Shown here: in pieces, positions 53,588 through 63,551 of the stretch
Layout: each line of letters opens with the position of its first letter
How positions within the stretch are numbered: the first letter of the stretch is position 1
Origin: Gammaproteobacteria bacterium
GTDB taxonomy: Bacteria; Pseudomonadota; Gammaproteobacteria; Pseudomonadales; UBA5518
DNA: 64,000 nucleotides
Assembly: GCA_016718385.1 (NCBI GenBank)
Contig: JADKDK010000001.1
Coordinates: 372,001 to 436,000, forward strand
Direction of reading: 5' to 3'
Position numbers and translations under genes: made by a program
The notes under the pieces: model-generated
Told to the model about the DNA's origin: nothing
The model's database searches: none
Seen by the model: the letters and a program-made list of their open reading frames with translations, nothing else

Positions 53588-55255
53588 ATGCACGCAATGG
53601 AACTGATCGAGCGGGCGAGGGTCTCCGCGGGCATGCCGCAGCACGTCGGACTGCTGGAATACGACAGCGTGCAGGCGGTGCTCGCGGCCGCGGTGGCGCG
53701 CTTTCCCGACAAGCCCGCGCTGAGCAGCCTGGGCCACACGCTCACGTTCCGCGAGCTCGACCGGCTCACCGCGGCCTTCGCGTCGTGGCTGCAGCATCAC
53801 ACGGACCTGCAGCCCGGGGATCGCATCGCGATCCAGATGCCGAACCTGGTGCAGTACCCGGTGGTGTGCCTGGGGGCGCTGCGCGCCGGGCTGATCGTCG
53901 TGAACACCAACCCGCTCTACACCGCGCGCGAGATGGAGCACCAGTTCCAGGACTCGGGCGCGACGGCGCTGGTGCTGCTGGCGAACATGGCGGCGAACGC
54001 CGCGCCGGTGCTTCCGCACACCGGCATCCGCCACGTCGTGGTCACGGAGCTTGCGGACCTGCACCCGTTCCCGCGCCGGCTGCTGATCAACGCCGGGGCG
54101 CGCTACCTGAAGAAGATGGTGCCGCCGTACCACATACCGGGCGCGGTGGCGCTGCGCGAGGCGCTCGCACGGGGCGCGCGGCAGGCGCATCGCGAGGCGG
54201 CACCGGCGCCGGATGACGTGGCGGTGCTGCAATACACCGGCGGCACCACGGGCGTCTCGAAGGGCGCGATGCTCTCGCACGGCAACATCGTCGCCAACAT
54301 GCAGCAGGCCGGCGTGCTGTTCTCGACCTACGATTTCCGCGAGGGCGAGGAGACGCTGCTGCTGCCGCTGCCGCTGTATCACATCTATGCGTTCAATGCC
54401 TGCCTCGGCATGCTCGCGCGCGGTGCGCACACGGTGCTGCTGCCCAATCCGCGCGACCTGCAGAGCCTGGTGGCCGCGTTCCGCGACTCGCGCTGCTCGG
54501 GCTTCGCGGGCTTGAACACGCTGTTCGTGGCGCTGTGCAACGACGCGGGTTTCCGCGCGCTCGATTTTTCGCGGCTCAAGGTCACGATGTCCGGTGGCAT
54601 GGCGCTCACGATGGCCGCCGCGCGGCGCTGGAAGGAAGTCACCGGCGTCGAGATCGTCGAGGGCTATGGCATGAGCGAGACCTCGCCGGTGATCTCGCTG
54701 AACCCGGTGAACGCGAATCACCTCGGCACCATCGGTATCGCGGTGCCCTCGACCGAGGTGCGCATCCTCGACGACGACGGCAACGAGGTGGAGGCCGGCG
54801 AGCCCGGCGAGCTGGTGGTGCGCGGCCCGCAGGTGATGCTCGGCTACTGGAACCAGGCCGGGGAAACCGCGAAAGTGCTCTCGCCCGAGGGTTGGCTGCA
54901 CACCGGCGACGTGGCCGTGGTGACGCCGGAGGGTTACCTGAAGATCGTCGACCGCAAGAAGGACATGGTCGTGGTGTCCGGGTTCAACGTCTACCCCAAC
55001 GAGATCGAGGAAGTCGTGGTCGCGCACCCGGACGTGCTCGAGTGCGCGGTTGTCGGCATCCCCGACGAGCGCACCGGCGAGGCGCTGCGCGTGTTCGTGG
55101 TGCCGCGCCACCCGGGCCTCACCGAGCAGGCCCTGCGCGATTTCTGCCGCGAGAACCTCACCGGCTACAAGATGCCGCGCGAGTTCGTGTTCCGCGCCGA
55201 GCTGCCCAAATCCAACGTCGGCAAGATCCTGCGCCGCGAGCTGCGCGACCAATGA
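53588..55255 (+). CDS. fadD: Long-chain fatty acyl-CoA ligase
   Basis: A 555-residue AMP-forming ligase that activates fatty acids with ATP and CoA. It has the P-loop YTGGTTGVSKGAMLSHGN, the second motif GYGMSETSPVIS, the fatty acyl/AMP motif LHTGDVAVVTPEGYLKIVDRKKD with MVVVSGFNVYPNEIEEV, and the C-terminal lysine motif LPKSNVGKILRRELR. Two ATGs, at 53588 and 53597, are possible. The MaoC gene is divergent at 133 bases. The next gene hrpA starts 21 bases behind. Confidence 0.93.
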   Translation: MHAMELIERARVSAGMPQHVGLLEYDSVQAVLAAAVARFPDKPALSSLGHTLTFRELDRLTAAFASWLQHHTDLQPGDRIAIQMPNLVQYPVVCLGALRAGLIVVNTNPLYTAREMEHQFQDSGATALVLLANMAANAAPVLPHTGIRHVVVTELADLHPFPRRLLINAGARYLKKMVPPYHIPGAVALREALARGARQAHREAAPAPDDVAVLQYTGGTTGVSKGAMLSHGNIVANMQQAGVLFSTYDFREGEETLLLPLPLYHIYAFNACLGMLARGAHTVLLPNPRDLQSLVAAFRDSRCSGFAGLNTLFVALCNDAGFRALDFSRLKVTMSGGMALTMAAARRWKEVTGVEIVEGYGMSETSPVISLNPVNANHLGTIGIAVPSTEVRILDDDGNEVEAGEPGELVVRGPQVMLGYWNQAGETAKVLSPEGWLHTGDVAVVTPEGYLKIVDRKKDMVVVSGFNVYPNEIEEVVVAHPDVLECAVVGIPDERTGEALRVFVVPRHPGLTEQALRDFCRENLTGYKMPREFVFRAELPKSNVGKILRRELRDQ

Positions 55256-55276
55256 GCGGCCGGAGGAGCTGATCGC

Positions 55277-58200
55277 ATGGTGGCCGGGCCGCCGCGCGCG
55301 GCCGGGTTGCCGCCCGCGTTGAAGGAGCTGCAGTCGCGCCTGGCCGAGGGCATGAGTGGCGATGCCGCGCGCCTGAACCGCCAGTTGGCGCAACTCGCGG
55401 ACCTGGTGCGCCGCGGCAAGCCGCACGACCGGCTGCTGGCGGGCGTCGAGGCCGCGATCGCCGAGTCGATCGCGCGTGTCGAGCGTCGCCGTTCGCTGGT
55501 GCCCCAGGCGATAGATTACCCCGAGGAACTGCCGGTCTCCGGCGCGCGAGCGCATCATCGAGGCGATCGCGAAGCACCAGGTCGTGATCCTCGCGGGCGA
55601 CACCGGTTCGGGCAAGACCACGCAGCTGCCCAAGCTGTGCCTGGAGCTGGGGCGCGGCGTGCGCGGCATGATCGGCCACACGCAGCCGCGGCGCATCGCC
55701 GCACAGGCGGTCGCCTCGCGCATCGCCGAGGAGCTCGGTCCCGCGGGCGCGGCGACGGTCGCCTGGCAGGTGCGCTTCACCGATCGCTCCTCGCCCGACA
55801 CGCTGGTCAAGCTGATGACCGACGGCATCCTGCTCGCGGAGATCCAGCACGACCGCCGTCTCGAGCGCTACGACACCATCATCATCGACGAGGCGCATGA
55901 GCGCAGCCTCAACATCGATTTCCTGCTCGGCTACCTGAAGCGCCTGCTGCCCGAGCGCCCCGATCTCAAGCTCGTGATCACCTCCGCGACCATCGACGTC
56001 GAGCGCTTCGCGCGCCACTTCGACGGCGCGCCCGTGATCCAGGTCGAGGGGCGCACCTACCCGGTCGAGGTCTGGTACCGCCAGCCGCCCGAGGAGGAGC
56101 CCGACCTGACGCGCGCGATCGTCGCGGCGATCGAGGAACTCATCGCGCACGAGCGCGGCACCCCGCATGCCGGGCGCGGCGACATCCTGGTGTTCCACGC
56201 CGGTGAGCGCGACATCCGCGAGACGGCGCTGGCGCTGCGCAAGTCCGATGTCGCGCACGCCGAGGTGCTGCCGCTCTACTCGCGGCTGTCGCAGGCCGAG
56301 CAGGCGAGCGTGTTCAGGCCCTCGGCGCGCGCCGGGCGGCGCATCGTGCTGGCGACCAACGTCGCCGAGACCTCGCTCACGGTGCCGGGGATCCGCTACG
56401 TGATCGACCCGGGGCTGGCGCGCATCAGCCGCTACAGCGTGCGCTCGAAGGTGCAGCGCCTGCCCATCGAGCCCATCGCCCGCGCCAGCGCCGAGCAGCG
56501 CAAGGGCCGCTGCGGGCGCATCAGCGAAGGCATCTGCGTGCGGCTGTATTCCGAGGAGGACTTCGCGGCGCGTCCCGCGTTCACCGACCCCGAGATCCTG
56601 CGCACGGGGCTCGCCTCGGTGATCCTGCAGATGCACGCGCTGGGGCTCGGCGAGGTGGGGCGCTTTCCGTTCCTCGACCCGCCCGAGGAGCGCCAGGTCA
56701 ACGACGGCATCCGCCTGCTCGAGGAGCTCGGCGCGCTGGATGGCAAGCGCCTGACCTCGATCGGCCGACAGCTGGCGCGCTTGCCGGTGGACCCGCGCAT
56801 CGGGCGCATGTTGCTCGCAGCCGCCGGCCTCGGCGCGCTGGCCGAGATGCTGGTGGTCGCGAGTTTCCTCAGCGTGCAGGACCCGCGCGAACGCCCGGTG
56901 GAGAAGCAGCAGGCGGCCGACGAGAGCCACCGCCGCTTCGCCTGCGCCAGCTCGGATTTCGTCTCGGTGCTGCAGCTCTGGGCCTACATCGAGGACAAGC
57001 GCCAGGCACTGTCGGTGAACGCGTGGCGGCGGCTGTGCCAGCGCGAGTTCCTGTCGTTCCTGCGCCTGCGCGAGTGGCGCGACATCCACTACCAGCTGCG
57101 CCTGATCAGCCGCGAACTGGGCCTGCGCGAGAACCACGAGCCGGCCAGCGAGGAGACGCTGCACCGCGCTGTGCTCGCCGGCATGCTGACGCACATCGGC
57201 ACGCGCACCGAGGAGCGCGACTACGAGGGCGTGCGCGGGCGGCGCTTCAATCTGCATCCCGGCTCGTTCGTGTTCCGCAAGCCGCCCAAATGGGTGGTGG
57301 CGGCGGAACTGGTCGAAACCACGCGGCTCTACGCGCGCAGCGTGGCCGCGATCGAACCCGAGTGGGTGCTGCCCTGGGCCGAGCACCTGCTCAAGCGCGA
57401 GCACCATTCGCCGCACTGGTCGGCGCGCGCGGGCAAGGTGATGGCCAGCGAGCGCATCCGCCTGTTCGGGCTGGTGCTCTCGGACAAGCGCAGCGTGGAC
57501 TTCGGGCGCATCGACCCGGTGGAAGCGCGGCGTCTCTTCATCCAGAGCGCGCTGGTCGAGGGCGATTACCAGAGCAAGCAGAAATTCTGGGCACACAACC
57601 GCGCGCTGCTCGCCGAGGTCGAGGCGCTGGAGGCGAAGGGGCGCCGGCGCGACCTGCTGGTCGAGGACCGCGTGATCCACGACTTCTACGACGAGCGCCT
57701 GCCGCCCGAGGTGCACGATCATCCCTCGCTGGAGAAATGGCTGCGCGCGGTGCAGGCGCGCGAGCCCGAGGCGCTGTGCATGCAGCGCGCGAGCCTGCTG
57801 CGCAAGCTCGACGACGGCCTCAGCGGCGCGCAGTTCCCCGATGCGCTGGTGTGGCAGGACCTGCGCGTGCCGCTGGCGTATCGCTACGAGCCGGGGCATC
57901 CGGCCGACGGTGTGACCGCGGTGCTGCCGCTGGCGCTGCTCGATCACTTCCCGCGCCATCTGCCGGAGTGGCTGGTGCCGGGGCTGCTGCGCGAGAAGCT
58001 GATCGCGCTGCTCAAGACGCTGCCCAAGCAGTACCGCAAGGCGCTGGTGCCGGTGCCGGATACCGTGGACGCGCTGCTGCCCCTGCTGAAGCCCGGGGAC
58101 ACACCGCTGCTCCTCGCGCTCGGCGAGGTATTGCGCCAGGGCCGCGGGCTCGCGATCCCGCGCGAGGCCTGGCAGGAGGAGGCGCTCGATGCCTTCTACC

Positions 58201-59201
58201 GCATGAACCTGCGCGTGCTCGATACCGCGGGCGCGATCGTGGCCGAGGGGCGCGATCTCGCCGCGATCCGCCTGCAGCTCGCGCCACAGGTGCGCGCCGA
58301 GGTGCAGCGTGCCGCGCCCCGGCAGCACGCGCGCCGCGGCATCACGCGCTGGGACTTCGGCGCACTGCCCGCCGTGGTGCGCGTCTCGGGCAAGGCGCTC
58401 GACGTGCCGGGTTACCCCGCGGTGCGCGACTGCGACGAGACGGTGGCGACCGAGACCTTCTCCGATCGCGAGGAGGCCGACGCGATCCACCGTGCCGGCG
58501 TGCGGCGCCTGCTCCTGCTCGACTGCGCGCAGGCCGCGGCCTACCTGCGCCGCAACCTGCTGAAGGATGCGCGCACCGGGCTGCGCTGGGGCCGCGGTTT
58601 CGACCGCGCGGCGCTGGTCGAGGACATCCTGCTCGGCGCCATCGAGGGCTGCCTGCCCGAAGACGCCGCGCTGCCGCGCGAACAGGCGGATTTCGCGAAG
58701 CTCTCGGAGCGCTGCCGGCGCGAGATCACGCCGCGCGCGCAACAGCTCGAGCAGCTGCTGGGGCGCATGGCCGAGCAGCTGCACGCGATCAACGGCCAGC
58801 GCGCGATCCTCGGCAAGCCCGCCTTCGCCCAGGCCAGGCGCGATGCCGAGGCGCAGCTCGAGGGTCTGCTCGCGCCGGGTTTCCTCTATCGCACCCCCGC
58901 GCGCTGGCTGGAGCGCCTGCCGGTGTACCTGAAGGCGCTGGCGCTACGCCTCGAGAAGCTCGCGCTGCGCTTGCCGCGCGACCAGGAGGCGGTGCGCGAG
59001 CTCGAGGTGCTGGGCAAGCGCCACGCCGATTACCTGTCCGCGCATCCCGGATCGGCCGCTGCCGCCGTGCGCGTGCAGGAGTACCGCTGGATGCTCGAGG
59101 AGTACCGCGTGTCGGTGTTCGCGCAGCAGCTGGGCACCGTGGCGCCGGTCTCGCCGAAGCGGCTGGAGAAACTGTGGGAGGAACTGCTGGCACGCAGCTG
59201 A
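55277..59201 (+). CDS. hrpA: ATP-dependent RNA helicase HrpA, with apparent frameshift
   Basis: A DEAH-box helicase of about 1300 residues, as in E. coli. The first part (ATG at 55277 with GGAGGAG upstream) ends in YPEELPVS. The rest continues in another frame with RERIIEAIAKHQVVILAG, Walker A GDTGSGKTTQLPK, motif II IIIDEAHERSLNIDF, motif VI QRKGRCGRISEG and the long C-terminal DUF3418-type part. One extra G around 55542 (VS followed by one base, then ARERII) explains the shift. If the base is real, translation could still restart at GTG 55584, just before Walker A. Either sequencing error or a recent mutation. Confidence 0.9.
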
Positions 59202-59288
59202 TGCGAGCGCCATCGCCGGGCATGCGATCGGCGGGGGCGAGGGCTATCGGCTACACTTGCCGCTCGTTCCCGCAGCCGAATCCAGCGC

Positions 59289-60194
59289 ATGGCAATCGTC
59301 GTCAAACAGGAATCGCTCATGGTGCCCGTGACCGGCAAGGTCCAGCTGCACCTGCGCCGCCTGTGGACCGGGGACAAGGGCGTCGGCCAGCCGGTGCTGA
59401 TGTTCCACGGCGCCGCCGAGGACGGGCACATCTTCTACTCGCACTCGGGCCTGGGGCTGGCGTGCTTCCTCGCGCGCAACGGCTGCGAGGTCTTCGTGCC
59501 CGACATGCGCGGCAAGGGCAAGAGCTGGCCCGCGATCAACCAGAACAGCGATTTCGGCTTCCACGAGATCGTGACCGAGGACATCCCCGCGCTGGCCGCC
59601 ACCGTCAAGCGCCTGGGCGGCGGGCGCGAACAGACCTGGATTACGCACTCGTTGGGGGGGCCATTGGTTGCGGCCGCCCTGGCGCGCCTCGGACCCGAGC
59701 CGCTGGGCGTGCGCCAGCTGGCGCATTTCGCCGCCAGGCGACAGATCCGCACCGCGGGTTTGCGGCGCCGCCTGATGGTCGACCTGCTGTGGAACCGCAT
59801 CGGCCGCCTCGCGGTGTCGTTCGAGGGCTATCTGCCGGCGACGGCGCTGGGCCTGGGTACCGCGCGTGAATCGAGGCGCTGCTTCCTCGACGGCATCAGC
59901 TGGTCGACGCGCGAGCACTGGTTAGATGCCGAGGACGGCTTCGACTACGGCGCGACGCTGGCGCGCGGGCGCTGGCTGCGCAGCCTGTATTTCGCCTCGG
60001 CCACCGACCGCGCCTTCGGCAGCCCCGACGACGTGCGCGACTTCATGCACGAGCTCGGGCACCACGACGGGCGCATGCTGGTGCTGGGGCGCGAGGCGGG
60101 CAATCTGCGCGACTATTCGCACACCGGCATGCTGACGCACCCCGAGGCCGAGCAGGACCACTTCCCGCAACTGCTCGACTGGATGCGCGAGTAA
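59289..60194 (+). CDS. Alpha/beta hydrolase
   Basis: A 301-residue hydrolase. The oxyanion motif MFHGAAEDG, the nucleophile elbow THSLGG (Ser in the H-S-L-G-G variant of GxSxG), a lid region and a terminal His near HPEAEQDHFP are seen. The aspartate is probably in the LVLGREAGNLRDYSH region. No signal peptide. The substrate is unknown. The nearest neighbours give no hint. Confidence 0.82.
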   Translation: MAIVVKQESLMVPVTGKVQLHLRRLWTGDKGVGQPVLMFHGAAEDGHIFYSHSGLGLACFLARNGCEVFVPDMRGKGKSWPAINQNSDFGFHEIVTEDIPALAATVKRLGGGREQTWITHSLGGPLVAAALARLGPEPLGVRQLAHFAARRQIRTAGLRRRLMVDLLWNRIGRLAVSFEGYLPATALGLGTARESRRCFLDGISWSTREHWLDAEDGFDYGATLARGRWLRSLYFASATDRAFGSPDDVRDFMHELGHHDGRMLVLGREAGNLRDYSHTGMLTHPEAEQDHFPQLLDWMRE

Positions 60195-60195
60195 C

Positions 60196-60311
60196 GTGGG
60201 TCGGGCTTCAGCCCGACAATTGTCCGCATGAATGCGGACCTACGGGCGGACGATCTTCCGCATGAATGCGGACCTACGGGCGGACGATATTCCGCATGAA
60301 TGCGGACCCAC
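60196..60311. repeat. Cluster of four REP elements
   Basis: First GTGGGTC-GGGCTTCAGCCCGACA (60196-60218), then three inverted copies with the palindrome CCGCATGAATGCGG followed by ACCTAC or ACCCAC at 60221-60243, 60257-60277 and 60291-60311. The last three are direct repeats with a unit of about 35 bases (linker GGGCGGACGAT). First and second together form a REPIN. They lie between the hydrolase gene and the bufferin operon. Confidence 0.85.
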
Positions 60312-60415
60312 GAGCCAGCGCTGCATCTGGACCTCACCCGCCGCTCGGGTTTTAATGCCCTCGGCGCTCACGCGCCGTCCGCTACGACCAACAAGCATTC
60401 CGAGGAGAGATCCCG

Positions 60416-60778
60416 ATGAAATCCAACAGCTTCAAGCCGCTGGCCGCGGCCCTTGGCGCTTCCATGCTCGCTACCGCGCTGGCGCCCGCCGTTTCAGCCA
60501 CGGAGAACCCTTTTGCGCTGAACCAGTTGAAATCCGGCTACCAGCTGGCGCAGGCCGAGACCACCGAGGGCACGGAAGCGAAGCCCGCCGAAGGCAAGTG
60601 TGGCGAGGGCAAGTGCGGCGGTGAAAAGACCGGCACCGAGGGCAAGTGCGGCGGCGACAAGAGCGGCGCCGAGGGCAAGTGTGGCGCCGGAAAGGCCGGC
60701 GAGGGCAAATGCGGCGGTGCCGCGAAGGCCAACGAGGGCAAGTGCTGCGCCGAAGGCAAGTGCGGCGGCGCTGCCTGA
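60416..60778 (+). CDS. bufA: Bufferin precursor peptide BufA (EGKCG-repeat, copper-binding RiPP)
   Basis: A 120-residue exported peptide. A signal peptide (AALGASMLATALAPAVSA, cut near 28) is followed by a low-complexity tail with six EGKCG motifs (starting at 59, 64, 75, 86, 96 and 113) and one EGKCC variant (107), with eight cysteines in all. EGKCG cysteines in related BufA1/HvfA peptides are converted by the BufB-BufC enzyme pair into thiooxazole or oxazolone-type groups that bind copper. The modifying genes follow directly. GAGGAG precedes the ATG. The role would be copper storage or tolerance in the periplasm. Confidence 0.9.
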   Translation: MKSNSFKPLAAALGASMLATALAPAVSATENPFALNQLKSGYQLAQAETTEGTEAKPAEGKCGEGKCGGEKTGTEGKCGGDKSGAEGKCGAGKAGEGKCGGAAKANEGKCCAEGKCGGAA

Positions 60779-60795
60779 GCCGCACCGCTCACACG

Positions 60796-61662
60796 ATGCA
60801 GGCGCGGCCATTCGACGGGGCGGGACTCGGCCTGCGGCGATCCCTGATGGGGCCGCTCGCCGAGCTCGAGCCCGGTGAGGTCGATTTTCTCGAGGTCGCG
60901 CCCGAGAACTGGATCGGTGTCGGCGGGCGGCTGGGGCGCGCGTTCGGCGCGCTCGCCGAACGCCAGCCGGTGCTGCTGCACGGTCTGTCGCTGGACATCG
61001 GCGGTTTCGCGCCGCTCGATACCGGGTTGCTGGCGAAGGTGCGCGATTTCAAGCGCACGCACCGCTGCCCGATCTACACCGAGCACCTCAGCTACTGCGC
61101 CGCGGACGGTCACCTCTACGACCTGCTGCCGATCCCGTTCACCGAGGAGGCCGTGCGCCACATCGCCGCGCGCGTGCACCAGGTGCAGGACCTGCTCGGC
61201 GAGCGCATCGCGCTGGAGAACGCCTCGTACTATGCCGCGCCCGCGCAGCAGATGAGCGAGGCCGAGTTCATTCGCGCGGTGCTCGAGGAGTCCGACTGCG
61301 GGCTGCTCCTCGACGTGAACAACATCTACGTCAACAGCATCAACCACCGCTACGACGCGAGCGAGTTCCTGGCCGCGCTGCCCGGTGAGCGCGCGGTCTG
61401 TATCCACGTGGCCGGGCATTACGTCGAGGCCGAGGACCTGCGCGTCGATTCGCATGGCGCCGCGGTGATCGACCCGGTCTGGGATCTGCTGGCCGAGGCC
61501 TACCGGCTCTTCGGCGTGCTCCCGACGCTGGTGGAGCGTGACTTCAACATCCCGCCGCTGCCGGTGCTGCTCGCAGAGGTCGCGCGCGTGCGGGCGATCC
61601 AGCGGGAGCAGCTCGCTGGCGCGCACGCGAGGGCGGCGCGCATGGCGGGAGCGCGCGCATGA
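60796..61662 (+). CDS. bufB: MNIO-family (DUF692) peptide-modifying iron enzyme BufB
   Basis: A 288-residue TIM-barrel enzyme with several irons. Motifs with metal-binding His, Glu, Asp and Asn: PVLLHGLSLDIGG, CPIYTEHLSYCA, IALENASYYAA, LLLDVNNIYVNSINH and CIHVAGHYVE. It acts with the partner BufC on cysteines of BufA. It starts 17 bases after bufA and overlaps bufC by four bases. The ATG at 60796 has only a weak ribosome site, so translation may depend on bufA. Confidence 0.93.
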   Translation: MQARPFDGAGLGLRRSLMGPLAELEPGEVDFLEVAPENWIGVGGRLGRAFGALAERQPVLLHGLSLDIGGFAPLDTGLLAKVRDFKRTHRCPIYTEHLSYCAADGHLYDLLPIPFTEEAVRHIAARVHQVQDLLGERIALENASYYAAPAQQMSEAEFIRAVLEESDCGLLLDVNNIYVNSINHRYDASEFLAALPGERAVCIHVAGHYVEAEDLRVDSHGAAVIDPVWDLLAEAYRLFGVLPTLVERDFNIPPLPVLLAEVARVRAIQREQLAGAHARAARMAGARA

Positions 61663-62429
61663 TCGGCGCACACGAGCGCGCCCAGCGCGCCTTCGCGGCG
61701 TACGTGCGCGAGCCGCTGGGGCAGCCCCTGCCCGAGGGTATCGAGCCGCGGCGCATGAAGATCTACGCCGAGCTGGTCTACAACGCCTTCGAGGGCTTCG
61801 TGGCCGGCGGCTTTCCCGTGCTGAAGAGCCTGCTAGCTCCGGAACGCTGGCAGGCGCTGGTGCGTGACTTCGTTGCCGCGCACGAGTGCCGCACGCCGTT
61901 CTTCCTGCAGATCGGCGAGGAGTTCCTCGCCTTCCTGCAGGCAGGCGCGGCGCAACGACACGCACTGCCCGGCTTTGCGCTGGAGCTCGCGCACTACGAG
62001 TGGGTGGAGCTCGCGCTGGATGTGTCGGAGCAGGAAGTGGATGCGCCCGGCATCGATCGCGCCGGCGCGCTCGAATCGGGCGTCCCGGTACTGAGCGCGC
62101 TGGCCTGGCCGCTGTCCTATGCCTGGCCGGTGCATCGCATCTGTGCGGCTTTCCAGCCTGAGGCATGCGACGCGCAGCCGAATTGTCTCGTTGTCTACCG
62201 CAACCGTGCCGACGCGGTGAAGTTTCTCGAGACCAACCCCGCGACGCTACGCCTGCTGGGATTGGTCCGCGACGAGCGCCTGACGGGTCGCGAACTGGCC
62301 GCGCGACTGGCGGTGGAACTGGGCCAGCCGGGTGTGGCCGCTATCGAAGGTGCCGCGCTCGACACGCTGGAGCGTCTGCGCGAGATGGATATCGTGGCAG
62401 GGGTGCGCGCGGTGGCAACGGGCCGGTGA
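61659..62429 (+). CDS. bufC: Precursor-binding partner protein BufC (DUF2063)
   Basis: A 256-residue protein with an N-terminal DUF2063 DNA-binding-like domain (FAAYVREPLGQPLPEGIEPR, RMKIYAELVYNAFEGFVAGG) and a C-terminal part with a winged-helix look. In HvfB/HvfC and BufB/BufC pairs this protein holds the precursor for the DUF692 enzyme. Its ATG overlaps the bufB stop, so both are made together. No DoxX-type bufD gene follows; the next gene is mlaA. Confidence 0.9.
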   Translation: MIGAHERAQRAFAAYVREPLGQPLPEGIEPRRMKIYAELVYNAFEGFVAGGFPVLKSLLAPERWQALVRDFVAAHECRTPFFLQIGEEFLAFLQAGAAQRHALPGFALELAHYEWVELALDVSEQEVDAPGIDRAGALESGVPVLSALAWPLSYAWPVHRICAAFQPEACDAQPNCLVVYRNRADAVKFLETNPATLRLLGLVRDERLTGRELAARLAVELGQPGVAAIEGAALDTLERLREMDIVAGVRAVATGR

Positions 62430-62528
62430 TCTGCAGACGGCCCGCCGAGCGTAATCGGATATGTCGCGAACTGCCCGAAGCGGGTGCGTATGCTAAGCTG
62501 GCACATTGATTTTGCACGGTATTCCCCG

Positions 62529-63275
62529 ATGAACGCTCTCTCTCGCGCCGCCATCGCGCTGTTGCTCTCCGCCCTTCTGCTGGGCAGCACGGGCGCGCGC
62601 GCGTCAGGCGAACAAGCCGATCCCTGGGAGGGTTTCAACCGGCGCGTGTTCGCGTTCAACGAGTTCCTCGATCGCAACTTGCTCAAGCCCGTGGCCAAGG
62701 GGTATCAGAGGATCACCCCCGAGTTCGTCAGCAACGGTGTCAGCAACGTGTTCAGCAACCTCGGCGAGGTGCCGAGCTTCGTCAATCACGTGTTGCAGGG
62801 CCGCCTTACGGAGGCCGGCCAGGACGGCGGACGCTTCGCGGTCAACACCACGCTCGGGCTGGTCGGCCTGTTCGATGTCGCGAGCAGGATGGGTATCGAG
62901 CAGAAGAACACGGACCTGGGCATCACGCTGGGACGCTGGGGCCTGCGCTCCGGACCCTACCTTGTGCTGCCGCTCCTCGGTCCGAGCACGGTGCGCGACG
63001 GCGTGGGCCGGGGCGGCGACCACTTCCTGGCGCCGCTCAACTATGTCGAGGACGACACCCTGCGCTGGTCGCTTCGCGGCCTCGATCTGGTCGACACGCG
63101 CGCGGACCTGCTGAGCGTCGAGGAACTGATCACGGGCGACCGCTACGTATTCATGCGCAACCTCTACATCAAGCGGCGCGCCTTCCTGCTCAGCGGCGGC
63201 CAGCCGCCACCGGCAGAGTTCGAGGACGAGTTCGACGACGATCTGGGCGATGAATTCGACGGCGAAGAGCTCTGA
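62529..63275 (+). CDS. mlaA: MlaA/VacJ-family outer-membrane lipid-transport protein without lipobox
   Basis: A 248-residue protein of the Mla pathway, which removes phospholipids from the outer leaflet of the outer membrane. Signature parts: DPWEGFNRRVFAFNEFLDR, NVFSNLGEVPSFVNHVLQG, RFAVNTTLGLVGLFDVAS, GLRSGPYLVLPLLGPSTVRD. The family is normally a lipoprotein, but the signal sequence (ALLLSALLLGSTGARAS) has no cysteine, so this copy seems to be a plain secreted protein. The end is highly acidic (EFEDEFDDDLGDEFDGEEL). The ATG at 62529 is chosen because it starts the signal peptide; an upstream ATG at 62484 adds 15 residues. Confidence 0.9.
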   Translation: MNALSRAAIALLLSALLLGSTGARASGEQADPWEGFNRRVFAFNEFLDRNLLKPVAKGYQRITPEFVSNGVSNVFSNLGEVPSFVNHVLQGRLTEAGQDGGRFAVNTTLGLVGLFDVASRMGIEQKNTDLGITLGRWGLRSGPYLVLPLLGPSTVRDGVGRGGDHFLAPLNYVEDDTLRWSLRGLDLVDTRADLLSVEELITGDRYVFMRNLYIKRRAFLLSGGQPPPAEFEDEFDDDLGDEFDGEEL

Positions 63276-63383
63276 TTTGCGGCCCGTTTGCCAAATAGTT
63301 CTCGATTTCCCCGATCCCCGGGCGCGACCCGTCCCGGCCGGTGCTATAGGAACCTGACCGTTCCCGTGATCGAGGCCTGCGCG

Positions 63384-63548
63384 ATGAACCCCTCCACCGG
63401 CACCGCGATGTTCGCTCCCGACCCGCGCCGCAGCCGCGGCAACCGTGGCGATGCGGCGAAGAAAACGGCCGTTGCGGGGCAGGGTGCGTGGTTCGGGCGC
63501 CTGGAATCGTGGCTGGGCCGCAGCCGGCGCCAGCGCAGCGTCGATTGA
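63384..63548 (+). CDS. Small basic hypothetical protein (54 aa)
   Basis: A 54-residue arginine-rich protein starting MNPSTGTAMFAPDPRRSRGN. No family recognised. The frame could start at 63288. Its stop lies just ahead of the convergent TerB-like gene. It may be a real small gene or a chance frame. Confidence 0.3.
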   Translation: MNPSTGTAMFAPDPRRSRGNRGDAAKKTAVAGQGAWFGRLESWLGRSRRQRSVD

Positions 63549-63551
63549 GCC

